Assembly: GCA_030248295.1 (NCBI GenBank)
Contig: JASANH010000924.1
Span: 124,001-188,000 of the forward strand
Length of the DNA stretch: 64,000 nucleotides
Source: Mesodorylaimus sp. YZB2_4
Taxonomy: Eukaryota > Nematoda > Enoplea > Dorylaimida > Dorylaimidae
Reading direction: 5' to 3'
A program made the translations under genes and the position numbers. The notes beneath the pieces are model-generated. The model was not told where the DNA came from. It worked only from the letters and a program-made list of their open reading frames with translations, and ran no database searches. Below are positions 47,121-64,000 of the stretch, piece by piece. Every line of letters begins with the position of its first letter. The stretch's first letter is position 1.

Positions 47121-48280
47121 AGCGCGATGTATACTCGAAATGGAGAACGTGCGCACATCCAAAGTCCATTTCAAAAAAGACAGAAAACAGGGGTGTGCGC
47201 GCTCTTTTTGGCGATCTGTCCATTTTCTAGTATACATTGCCTCGAATGGAGACCCAAATGGAAGGAATGGTCCCTCCATCGAATGGAGACGGGAAGCCTG
47301 ATGGAGACTGTCTCCATTCGTGCCGCACGTGACGAGAGGACTTGGAAATTAATTCTGAATCCTCGTATTTTGGAATATTTCGAGAAAAATCGGCCAGTTT
47401 TGGCCATTTAGGAGGTACAGGCTCGTGAGCTTTTATGTAAATTCGATGAGTGGAGAAAACCAGGTATGTAATATCCGTATTTTACTTATTTCTTAATATT
47501 TTTTGAGGAGTGGCCTTAAAAAATACAGCATGGCTGTACAATGCACCCTCACCGTAAAGAGTCACATTTTGCGGGAGTTCCGTCATCTCACCTGCACTGT
47601 TATGAGCAAGGTTTGCAAGGTTTCGTCTTTAGCAATCATGTGCTAGATAAATTATAGGCCTAGGTATCATCAATCCGTTTATATGTTGGTCCTATTTCAG
47701 ATATGGAATTCGGATCACGTTGGCTAGAACGGGGATAGGAAATACTTGGTTCAGCTAAACAAAGAACATGTCGACGCCGGAAAAAGAAAATCAAGTACCT
47801 ATCGTTCCAACATAATGAAATTCGCGATGATTAGGCATCGCTGGCTCGAGGCAAACATGATGCTGGCGCGGTGTCAGAGTCTATTAGCAACATAAAAGAA
47901 GAGAACTAAACAGAAGATATGATGTTTCAAGCGAATCGATGATCTGTCTTGGCTAGATGATCAATTATTACTATTTTACTATTTTACTCCGTACTTATTT
48001 TATGTACAGTACGGTACTCTTATTTTGGAATTCTTTTGTGGTGAAAAATTTTCGGTTGTATCAGTTTGTAAAATTCCCAGTCCGTCAGACATCCTGTAGC
48101 TTTTTATTTCAAGAAATCTATATTTTATGTGCACATTTTTCATTATGTAATGCTAAGGTAAAATATAAGTGGAGACGCGCACATTTTTTCTTGTGCGCAA
48201 CACTTGGAATGGTCCACGAGGAGCCCGTCTCCATTCGCGATTTCTCCATTTTGTCTCCATTTTCGAGTATACATCGCGCT
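47121..48280. mobile_element. PIF/Harbinger-like MITE (1160 bp) inside the Mutator-like left TIR
   Basis: Perfect 17-bp TIRs AGCGCGATGTATACTCG, extended by AAATGGAGA-like sequence, flanked by TAA at 47118-47120 and 48281-48283. Three-base TWA duplications are typical of PIF/Harbinger. Interior holds repeated ATGGAGAC motifs and no transposase. Confidence 0.8.
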
Positions 48281-48868
48281 TAACACGCACAATTTTCCCA
48301 ACGGTTGCAGGCAGTGCTGCATACTTACTGCAAATTGCCGGTAATTCAAATTTTGCTTCCTCCTCCCTCCCTCCTCCTCCTTGTGCTCACGTCTGCTAGT
48401 TGCGTTTTACTTTACTTTGTATGATGTCTGACCTACGATATTAGTTTCGCGTCTTCCGATCTTCGAAATGATTCCTTGCAAGTTTTGTGGAAGTTCAGTA
48501 CGTTTCCCGACCGAAGATCTCTTTGGCGTAATTGCAAATTTTTCCATTGAAATGATGGTTTTCCTTGCTTGACGTGCGATGAGGTCTTTGGGAACCAAAC
48601 TTCTCACTGAACTTTATGAATCGACTTTACCTACTTTCGACCTGAACATGCTTCCGAAACACGAATCAAAGAATGGGTGCTATGGGCGAGGAAAGGGGCG
48701 GTTCAAATACGACGTCGTATGCAAATCAGCAATTTTTGACCCCCTCCACCCCCCCCCTCCCCCATCGTATTTTGTCGTTTTCCACCTGACCCCCCTTTAC
48801 GACGTCGTACAAGCCCATGCCCCCTCCCCCCCCCCCCCCAACCCTCAAAGGGGGAGTAAAGACATATC

Positions 48869-50065
48869 CAGTGTTGCCAACCTGAAACAACACGACCGGC
48901 GAAAGCTGAGATAAAAACCGGCGAAAAACCGGCGACAAAATAAGTGACCGGCGACAGAAAACCGGCGATCATAAAATGCATCAAAACACAGTGCTACTTT
49001 GTATACTTTTACTTCACATCAACAACTCGTGCATTTCGCATTAACGAAAAACAAAAATCGCCTTCTGCTGCCACTTCCTATAGGACTGTTTCAAGCACTG
49101 TAATCATGAATTCTTTCCCAAATTTTAAAACTGTCTCCGTCAACGACCAACTCTTCTATCTTCTCTTATGATCGTATATATTTTCCTAAAAGCGACCTAG
49201 GAGTTTTTTGATGGCAGATTCATCTTCTTCTGGGTTCAAACTATTGGGTAATGATTTTTCCTGATTTTCCCTGATTTTCCCAGGTTTTTGAGACAATAAT
49301 CCGATCTTTCCCCTAACATTTTTACCCTGACCTAGACTTGGTAGAAGAATTTTTAACTGGTTACATCTCCTAATCATGACATTTACAGATGAAGCCGTTG
49401 GAAAATAATTTGAATTTGGATGAAATGATGAAGCGATACCAATCCTTTAAACCACTTCATATTGTAAAGACGCCAAACTTTAAGCCAATGCAGCCTCTCA
49501 GTTTCTTCTGAATTTGGCTCTGAACCTACCATTTTCCCTGAGTTTTACGGGGAAAATAGGAAATTCCCTTGAAAAGTGTTCCAACCTTGTATGAGCCGTC
49601 TTTTTGCAAATTATTCAAGAGAATGGACGAAATGCTCAGGCATGACTTAGCCAGTAGGTATAATAACCTAAAGTGATTGGGCTGCAGGGCATCTAACGAC
49701 GTACTGCCCAGAAAGTTCGAAACGAAATAAAAAATTACTAGATAAGCGTTTCCAAATTTTGACGCAAAAAAAAGGGTGAGAAGAGGAAAAAGGAGATACA
49801 CAGCAATCTTGTGGACTGGGTTTAAATGATATGTCCGTACTTGGCACAGAAAAAGAGAATGCGTCAACATCAAAGCTGGCGGTCAATGCCAAAGTTTGCA
49901 CACTGTAGTGCTGGAGAGGGAAGCTTCCAGAACCGGCGACAAAACCGGCGATATTGAGGCTGACCGGCGAACGGAACCGGCGAAGATACCCGACCGGCGA
50001 AAAACCGGCGACAGGGTCAAAAACCGGCGACAAATCGCCGGTTTCCGGCGAAGTTGGCAACTCTG
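48869..50065. mobile_element. Non-autonomous hAT element (1197 bp) with 8-bp duplication
   Basis: Starts CAGTGTTGCCAAC and ends GTTGGCAACTCTG; identical 8-bp GACATATC on both sides (48861-48868, 50066-50073). Both ends carry arrays of the subterminal motif ACCGGCGA (about 6 left, 8 right). CAG...CTG termini, 8-bp duplication and subterminal arrays are the hAT pattern. No transposase. Confidence 0.92.
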
Positions 50066-50339
50066 GACATATCTCAAAAAAAATTTTCATGAATTAATAT
50101 CTGCACACTTCACCACACCGTAATTTGATTTCAGTAACAAATTTGGTAGAGGTCAAATGTGCTGATGGTTTCACAGCTTGACTCTACGCCTTCAGTTCTC
50201 AAAGATTGTTTGGGAATTTTTGAAATGCGCTTGTTAAAAACCGAATAAGCATAAAAGCAATCGAATAAGTATAAAAGCAAAACGAATAACTCTGTATGAT
50301 AGAGCACATTTTCTTTATCAAACTTTCACTTTTTTGCTT

Positions 50340-50700
50340 TAAAAAATTTTTTGGACTGAACCCCGTTTTTGCCTTCAGCTGGGCAGCAGTCAAACCTTGT
50401 AAGCAGGGCTGTGCGGGGGCAAGCACACCTGCAGATTCCCGCTGCGTGCCTCCTCTAGGAGCACCTCCACACGTGGGCATCCTGGACTGGACACCAACTT
50501 CCTCGGACGATGGCGGGCGGGGTGCCGTCTCTCCACTCGGAGCACCTCTAGGGTACCAGGTGAGTCACCCACGGCCCGGCGTGCAAGGTCAGCGAGGGTT
50601 TATGGTTCGCAAACCGACCTCTATCATCGGGGATTGAACCCAGGGTGATTCCAGCCTCTGCCTTCTGAGCAACATAGAAAAACAAATGCCAAACCGCGCT
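50340..50700 (-). mobile_element. SINE copy inside the Mutator-like element
   Basis: Head at the high end (GGTGCAGCGCGGTTTGGC; box B-like GGTTCAATCCC), tail GGCAAAAACGGGGTTCAG then A/T-rich. Same family as 26751-27238. Confidence 0.8.
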
Positions 50701-51107
50701 GCACCAAACGCGGCTGCTTTCTCTAACAGACTGAGTCTGGCCAATCCACGTTATTATAATCAAAAATATGTTAAATAGGTAACCCAAAAGTGGCGGACCT
50801 GTGATCATCTGACCGTAATTAGGCTCTAGCAGAAGAGTTCCAACGGGAGGAAAAACGCTGCAATACCTAGTACGTTGCTGATACGCTTGTAGAAAATAAT
50901 GAATTAGAATAAAGCATGAACATGAACATGAAGCAAGAGTTTTGGCACCCTGTGGCGCTTTCAATATGCATTACAGCGCAATTTGAATTACCCGCAATTT
51001 GCAATAAGTATGCAACGCTGCCTGCGACCGTTGGAAAAATTGTGCGTGTTACGTTGCAGGATTAGACGCACGTAAAGAAAAGAAAAGAAAATGAAAATAT
51101 ATTTCAG

Positions 51108-51121
51108 TTTTGGCGCCAAAA
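51108..51121. promoter_or_regulatory. Palindromic E2F-type site in the SMC3 promoter
   Basis: TTTTGGCGCCAAAA, a perfect palindrome containing TTTGGCGC on both strands, 60 bp above the SMC3 start codon. E2F control of cohesin genes in S phase would fit; binding is inferred. Confidence 0.6.
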
Positions 51122-51180
51122 ATTTAGGAATTTGGCTTGCTTGGGATTAATCATTAAACTTCAGATTTTCGTTGTTTGAA

Positions 51181-58091
<6,911 letters not shown>

Positions 58092-58758
58092 GGTCTTGGA
58101 CTTTGTTGTTAAGTTCCCATTTATATTGCTTATCACGTAATTGATTTGGGGTGATGTAATTGTATCTTATCGATTGGCGAGTCTGATTTGGATGTAGTAA
58201 GCCATTACCATTTGATCCGTGAGTTGTGGGACGTGACATTGAGTAAAGGATGTGCGCAAGCGTGTGGGTGTGCAGTGAGTGACAAGTGATACGCCATGGT
58301 CTGCTTTGAGGGGGAAGGGAACTAAATCGGATTCAGGATGTTTAAAGCAAGCAGCACACAGCCTTGCAAGCACGTGTTCGATTCACGGAAAACTGGCTGT
58401 GCTGTGTGTCAACAAGCTTGTTGACCCCTATATTTGCTTTCAATTCGTGCATACTTGCCAAACAGACGGCAATGTTGTGTATAAACATGCTACTCTGCTT
58501 ATTGTACACAAGGCTTGTGGGTGGGGCAAGTGCGTGACGGACATGCAGTTGACATGAGGGGCTGGTGGGATCCGGGTTAAGTTGAATAGCTGACCCTTTC
58601 TGGAATTTAGGCTTTATTTGCGTGTGAACTCGCTAAATTTGTTGTAGTCTTATTTGGGAAGGCGAGAGCTGTGAGGTGGTTACGCGAAATTTTCTGTTTA
58701 AGGAAGGAATTGACTGAACATTAGTTTTTTAATCGAAATTATTCAAGATTAAACGATA
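58092..58758. other. Gap between SMC3 and ferritin, no gene seen
   Basis: Holds the SMC3 3' UTR and the ferritin promoter. I looked for an iron-responsive element (CAGTGN loop with a bulged stem) and found no convincing one. Confidence 0.4.
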
Positions 58759-60829
58759 ATGGCTCAACAAGGATCGATGGTTCGTCAGAATTATCATCAG
58801 GATTGCGAAGTTGGCGTGAATAAACAAATCAATTTGGAACTCTACGCCAGCTACGTTTACTTGTCAATGGTAAGGGTCTCATGAACGGGTATTGCTCGAT
58901 GCGTAATTTGCGCAGATACTTCAGAAATTTTGTCGCCATTTTTTAAAGGAAAACCTAGTTTTTGCTACTTTTAACAGCACGGTAGCTGATAGTGACAAGC
59001 TCAATGTCTCAGAACTTGTCATATAGGCTAGGAAGAGTGCTGGAATGGTTTTCCATGAGACCACGGGTGTCTGGAGGGAGCCATGGCCAGGTTTCTAGAA
59101 GGGGGTCATGCTTGGATCTTCATTGCAGCATGTACCGAATCATGGTCATCTACACTTGCTGAACCTGAAGTAAAGGTTAGTGTGGCCCTTCGAAACTGAG
59201 ACTATTATGCTGTACCTCTGGGACTAGGGTGCTTAACGACTTCAAAATCCCAGAAAAAAAACCTAGTTTTCGATGACAGTCGATGCGAGTAAATCTGTAA
59301 TAGGTCTACTGTAGATGCTATAAAAAGGAGCGTGTTGTTGGTACGTGTTGGGTACGACCATTCCACGGTGAAAATACGGCATCCCGTCAGATCTGCCAAG
59401 TCAAGCACCATTGGGCCCGGTTAGTACTTGGATGGGAGACCGCCTGGGAACTCCGGGTGTCGTACTCTTTTTTTATTCTTTGCAATAAGTTCGTTTTCTT
59501 TGTTTTAGGCTACTTATTTCGAACGTGACGATGTGGCCTTGCATGGATTCGCTAAATTTTTTCGAAAATCTAGCGACGAGGAACGGGAACATGCGCAAAA
59601 GTTGATGGACTACCAAAATAAGAGGGGCGGACGAGTCGTGCTGCAGAACATCTTGGTAAGATCAATATGGTTTCTCATGGGTCTCGATGGGTTGAGATAG
59701 CAAAAAGGGCGAATCATGGGTCGATATCTGCATCGATATCCGCTGCCAAGGTTGAGACTGCTTACGAAACGCTAATCTTCGAAAGGCATGAGACGGATGC
59801 ACTGTGCTGTCGTCTGACGATGACCCTCTTCTTATTCACGCCTATCCTGCTGAGAAGCCCATGGGATGATACGGGCCTCCCCTCCCTGCGTCTCCGCTGA
59901 GAGCAGCTCCTCCCTGTATCTTCCTCGGGCTGAATGTTGTCCACTCGTGAGGCTTCTATCTCACCACTCTGCGAACCTTGCCGGCACCAGTTGGGTCGTA
60001 CAAGGTCAGATTTATGTACAGAGCGATCTCCATCGGTGGGGATCAAACCTGGGGATGAGCACTGGGTGAATCACACTATCCAAGCGATACCCTACCGAAC
60101 CGCCCAACTGACCATGATCATCAAGGCGTATAGTGCATGCCGCAGTGGGAGCACTAAGTTCACTTCTTGATGCGCCGATTAGCTGGAAAAGGCACCTGAG
60201 GCGATTTGTCTTTCGCCCTGTCACTGCACTCATTTTCCCGTTCCACTACGGTCTCCCGGAAAACGTGGTGCACTGTCGGACATATTGACCAGCTGAACCT
60301 TCCTTTGACACTCAAGCTCAAGGAAACCTTTTGTCTGTCTTGGGTGATATTATTTTCATTCATACATAAATGATGCTTCGTTTTAGAAGCCGGAACGTGA
60401 TGAATGGGGGTCTGGCTTGGAAGCTATTCAAGCGTCATTGGCCTTGGAGAAGAGCGTCAATCAAGCCTTGTTGGACTTGCACAAAGTGGCTACCGGTCAC
60501 GAGGACAATCACGTGAGTACAATTGATTCTTGGGCTTTGGGTCTTGGTTGCGAACGAATTCTTCCTGCAATGCAACGAGGTTTAGAACTGTTCGGATGTC
60601 AGGGAAGGTCATTAAAGCACAGTGGCTGAAACACCACACCTGAATTCATGCATATTGGTATCACTCTTTTGCTGCTGAACACAACTTTCAGATGACCAAT
60701 TTTCTGGAGGAGCATTATTTGGATGAGCAAGTAGAAGCTATCAAGATGTTGGCCGATCACGTGACCAATTTGAAACGCGTCGGAGCCGGTTTGGGCGAAT
60801 TCTTTTACGATAAGGAAATGAACGAATAA
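58759..60829 (+). CDS. Ferritin heavy-chain type subunit (173 aa)
   Basis: Exons 58759-58869, 59509-59655, 60387-60512, 60692-60829 join in phase 0. No signal peptide, so a cytosolic subunit. Ferroxidase residues are present: the Glu and Tyr of [11 protein letters not shown], Glu and His of [14 protein letters not shown], Glu of [17 protein letters not shown], and the Glu-Gln pair of [11 protein letters not shown]. Length is normal for the family. It stores iron as a 24-mer shell. Intron 1 contains a 5S rRNA gene and intron 2 a SINE relic. No iron-responsive element seen just above the start. Confidence 0.95.
59319..59326 (+). promoter_or_regulatory. TATA box of the intronic 5S rRNA gene
   Basis: TATAAAAA about 30 bp above the 5S start, the spacing seen in invertebrate 5S promoters. 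Confidence 0.65.
59350..59467 (+). rRNA. 5S ribosomal RNA gene inside ferritin intron 1
   Basis: 118 nt with 5S landmarks: GGGTACGACCATTCCACGGTG at the 5' side, AAGTCAAGCACC (box A), GGGCCCGGTTAGTACTTGGA, TGGGAGACCGCCTGGGAACT (box C) and a 3' end GTCGTACTC that pairs with the 5' end. It stops in a T7 run (59468-59474), a Pol III terminator, and has a TATA box at about -30. Same strand as ferritin. Small differences from consensus in helix II/III mean it could be a variant or a pseudogene; promoter and terminator favour an expressible copy. Confidence 0.88.
59850..60125 (-). mobile_element. Diverged SINE copy in ferritin intron 2
   Basis: Head at the high end (GGGCGGTTCGGTAGGG, box B-like GGTTTGATCCCC followed by GATGGAGATCG), then a body only loosely like the family. 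Confidence 0.55.
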
Positions 60830-63407
60830 TTTTGGAGAAAGATATTTTTTAGATTAACGTTATTGGGGAAATAATGTGGTGACAGCTTTGCATTACGGAC
60901 TAGTACTCGTGCAGCATGCTTGTGTGTCTTACTAATACAGATGTCCGCTTTGCTAAGCAAGGCTGTAAATTAAAACCGATGCGAGTAGCCGCTTGCAATT
61001 CGATTTTCCGTGTCTGGGATAGAATACCTTTTTTGGGCGGGAATTCCAAGGGATGGTGTAAGTCAGAGCATGAGATAGAGGTCGCCTCAAAGACGTATCG
61101 ACTAGTCACACATTTGAGCAGTAAAGATCGCTTGGTGGCCTCTCGCGCTGTGTTAACAGTACTTTACAGGCATGTGCTCGAGTCGCGGCCGTTCGTGCAA
61201 TATCTTCACCCTCGAGCCCTTTAATGATGTAAAATTTGAGATCCGCTACTGGTTGCGAGTGAGTTGGAGCAACTGGAAACAGGGATGAGTACAAGCAGAA
61301 AAATAGTGATTACAGCTGTAGATAAAAATTTGGCGAGAGACAATTAGATTTGAACTTGCGAGATTTCTCGACATTACACTTTGCTGTATTTGAAATCGTT
61401 CGCCTTGATCCATTCGGCCATCGTAAGCTCCGAGAGCTGAAGCCGCTCAAATGCTCTTGTGTCTTATTGTAAAGACGCGATAGGCATACTGACAGTGTTG
61501 TGACCATGAGTCCTGCTGCGAGCAGTAAGAAGCAGAGTGCAAGGGGGAATCAAGATCCAGTTGTATTCATCACGCAAATGTAGCCTCATCAGGACTTGAG
61601 CCTGTTTGATAAGATCTGGTGTTCGATGTGCGAGGAACCTGTCTTTTTTGTCTTTTTGCTGGCGCTGTGCTAGTGCACTCCTGCTCTGTCGGTTGGTGCC
61701 TTCAGACTAACCAGTGTCATGCCTGTGCGTGATCAGTGCGGTCGAGTAGTAAATTCCCCATCTATAAGGCTCTGGGTCTTATAAGAGCGCGAGTAGCCTG
61801 GGCAGTCGGCCTATTTAGTGGCCGTGCGATAGCTTGTTAGCCGATTGCTATAAAAAATCCCATTTGCATTGTACTGTACCGTAAGATGATCCTTTGTCTC
61901 AAGTACAGCTTCCCCTAACGGACCTGTGACGCTTCTCTAACGGACCTGTGAAGTCTCACAGGGAATGGGAGAAAGAAAGGGATAGAGGTTACGATAGTTT
62001 AAAATGATATACAGTAAGGCTAATGACGCACAATCCTAGGGTATCACACAATCACGCTTCCACATTTTCTGGTCCCCATTTCCAGGAAAATTTGCGAGTC
62101 GTGGAAATTCCAGGGCCCGAATGGGCTAGTGTCATTTGGTCTAACGATAAGAAGCACAGGCATACATGGGTACAGACGGACAAACCCTCTTCTATCAACA
62201 TACTTTTTCCCACATAGCTTCCATATTAGCACCATGGAAACGAAAATCACCACGGCTGCTGCGCACAATGAAGAGATCAAAATGATTTGCCATTGCGGTA
62301 AGACACCTAAATTGATGCAGTATAAAAACACCTGCTGGTCTTACAGTCGCCTTGCTTGTCAGGCAGATGGGAGTGCCTGTCACGCACAGCCCTACTACGG
62401 TTTAATGCATAATTGAAGCCAATGAGATGGTGTCACGAAGAAAAGCTGATTTGCTTTAAATAGCCTTAAATAGCTTTAAATTTAAATATAAATAGATTTG
62501 CTTTAATTGTTTGTTAGCTACAGTATATGCTGGTACAAGTGGTTTCCTGTTGACGCATGCGTTAGAGCAATTTTGGACATGCACCAATCGCACCAATCGA
62601 CTTTGCATATTTGACGATTGCACAAAGAGAGCACCACAAGCTCTTACATAATTTACGCGCCTCTATGTAGTATCTACTTACCCTTCCGCTTCCAGCATGC
62701 GACGCGCCATTTGTGAAGTTCGCAAATTCTTCGTTAGTGCCGTTTGAAACAGCCGATAAAAGTGACAAAGCTTTACTGATAGCGCCACTTACCAGAGTGG
62801 CATTGATTAGATGGAGAGTCATTGGCTTTCAGTTAGTGGCTTTCAGTCAGTATGGCCGACCACTTCGAGCCGATATAGTCCGAGTAAGATGTGGACATGA
62901 AGAATACAAGAGCGGCTGTAGTGATAACGTGATGTTTACTTATAACTGGTCCTAATCATGCCCTTCAACCTTTTGTGTCTGGTCTCATCGTGTGTGCCTA
63001 GATGTGGACTAACTAAGTAGTCTTGTCCCGGGTCGCCGTCTAGTAAAGTCGCTTGGCGCGTGGCGGGTGAACATACTACACTGGTGCGTCGGCCCACGTT
63101 TGCTGCCTTTTTTTCTCTTTTCTTTTGAGGTGAAACCATCCGACGGCCGGGGGCCGATCAATTGATCGAACGAGCAAGATTGAGCAGATTGGACGTTCGC
63201 ACGGCCAAGTCACCAACCTCAATCGTTCTATATCGGGACAGTGTCTGACGCCTTCCAGGTAACACAAGTTTTCTTACTTGAGTGTAGGCCAGCGATTGAG
63301 GCGTAGCGTTTTGGGGAGCGTCACCTCACCGTCACGCACTGGACTATTGGCAGCTTGTTTTTGGCGTATCTCCACCATCCTCGAATAGTTGTGATACTCA
63401 CGCCAGC
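60830..63407. other. Intergenic DNA, possibly including a 5' LTR
   Basis: No gene recognised. A duplicated phrase (TCTAACGGACCTGTGA) occurs near 61917 and 61935. A candidate primer-binding-like TTGGCGCGTGGCGGGTGAAC lies near 63053, upstream of the gag-like frame; LTR borders cannot be set without the 3' copy. Confidence 0.35.
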
Positions 63408-64000
63408 ATGGCGACCGATGCACCGCCGGAGGCGGCGGACCAGTCGAATGTGGTTATTGGTCCTGATGATGTTGACTTGGCACGGGAGTATGCTCTTCGG
63501 GATCTGAGTGACCTGCCTTTGCGGTACCTGGTGAATTTCTGTCTGCATAAAGACATTTCGATGGACAATCTGTTGGATCAGTCACGCGTGGGACGCGATG
63601 AGCTTATCTGTCGTATTCGCGCGTATTTTCGCATTTAGTTGAAGCAGCTCAACCCAAACTCTCATGTCGACGATGCATTTTTGGACGGGTGTAGATTTCC
63701 TATTCTGTATACGGATCCCCCCTCGCAGGCTACATCTCCCGCGGGTGTAGGCGTCTCTACTTCGCAGCAGCCAGGGCACGACTTGAACGGTGGCCGTAGT
63801 ACACAACCTAATCGCGGTGATCGAGGGTCCGCTCAGTTCGATTTGTCTACTCTGGAATGTGATCCTGTCCCAGATGCGCGGTTTCAGATACCTCAGAACC
63901 GTAATCTGTTGCGTGATACACCGCCGATCACTCGTCGTGACGCAGAGCAGCTTCGTCCCTCAATCGAAGAAAATATTCGTCATCTGAATGAGTTGCATTG
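63408..64000 (+). mobile_element. Gag-like retroelement frame with an internal TAG, cut by the window end
   Basis: 63408-63638 encodes 76 residues (starts MATDAPPEAADQSN, with a helical LRDLSDLPLRYLVNFCLHKD segment) and ends at TAG (63636-63638). The same frame then stays open for the remaining 120 codons to the window edge, with a Pro/Gln/Arg-rich composition. High GC compared with its surroundings and no introns. A retrotransposon gag with a stop (dead copy or readthrough) is the best guess; a host gene is possible. Confidence 0.45.

Larger units (their letters stand above)
47096..51073. mobile_element. Mutator-like element (long TIRs) carrying three nested insertions
   Basis: The left TIR begins ACGTGCGTCTAATCCTGCAG (47096) and the right TIR is its reverse complement ending at 51073. 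After removing the insertion at 47121-48280, the left arm continues from 48284 (CACGCACAATTTTCCCAACG) to about 48358 and matches the right arm (about 50980-51073) for some 95 bp. The 9-mer AAAGAAAAG flanks both ends (47087-47095, 51074-51082), fitting the 9-bp duplications and long TIRs of Mutator-like elements, though it is low-complexity. No transposase seen. Without the insertions it would be about 1.2-1.6 kb. Confidence 0.75.

Noticed and set aside
58092-58758. Iron-responsive element above ferritin
   Set aside because: A CAGTGA occurs near 58275 but the bases on either side do not form the required stem.

Overview
This is nuclear DNA from an invertebrate animal. The genes are intron-rich, with many introns of only 50-60 nt. 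They belong to animal families: a Mxd/MAD repressor, RNF216, voltage-gated K+ channels, SMC3, ferritin and a serpin. There is also a BEL/Pao retroelement, a tRNA-derived SINE family and DNA transposons with intact target-site duplications. I cannot fix the phylum. All calls come from reading the sequence; exon borders were placed by splice sites, phase and remembered family consensus, with no search.

Layout. 55-4466 (-): Mxd/MAD-type bHLH-zip gene with a 30-nt microexon and an unusual density of CACGTG boxes. 7419-9974 (-): RNF216/TRIAD3-type RBR ubiquitin ligase. 10312-13083 (-): ten-exon gene for an unrecognised 745-aa protein with two zinc ribbons. 15281-17249: element with 187-bp inverted repeats. 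18790-21151 and 34087-36654 (-): two Kv-channel paralogues that look like gene-conversion mosaics. 40589-44156 (-): a third, divergent Kv gene with an altered selectivity filter. Between the channels: a BEL/Pao integrase relic (21879-23110), an intronless vWA-like membrane protein (23267-24862), a secreted PEBP (25408-26594), a full SINE with 18-bp duplications, a small membrane protein and a membrane-anchored serpin with an in-frame TGA. 45096-46578 (-): DEK_C/SWIB chromatin protein. 47096-51073: a nest of transposons (Mutator-like, holding a Harbinger-like element, a hAT element and a SINE) that ends about 100 bp before SMC3. 51181-58091 (+): complete SMC3, 23 exons, 1218 aa. 58759-60829 (+): ferritin heavy chain with a 5S rRNA gene in intron 1. 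63408-end: a gag-like ORF cut by the window edge.

The genes do not form one pathway. Two local links stand out. CACGTG, the site bound by the Myc/Max/Mxd network, is concentrated inside the Mxd gene itself, suggesting autoregulation. The SMC3 promoter carries a perfect palindromic E2F-type site squeezed between a transposon end and the start codon. The window is also rich in long G/C mononucleotide tracts, and three of about 70 introns use a GC donor.
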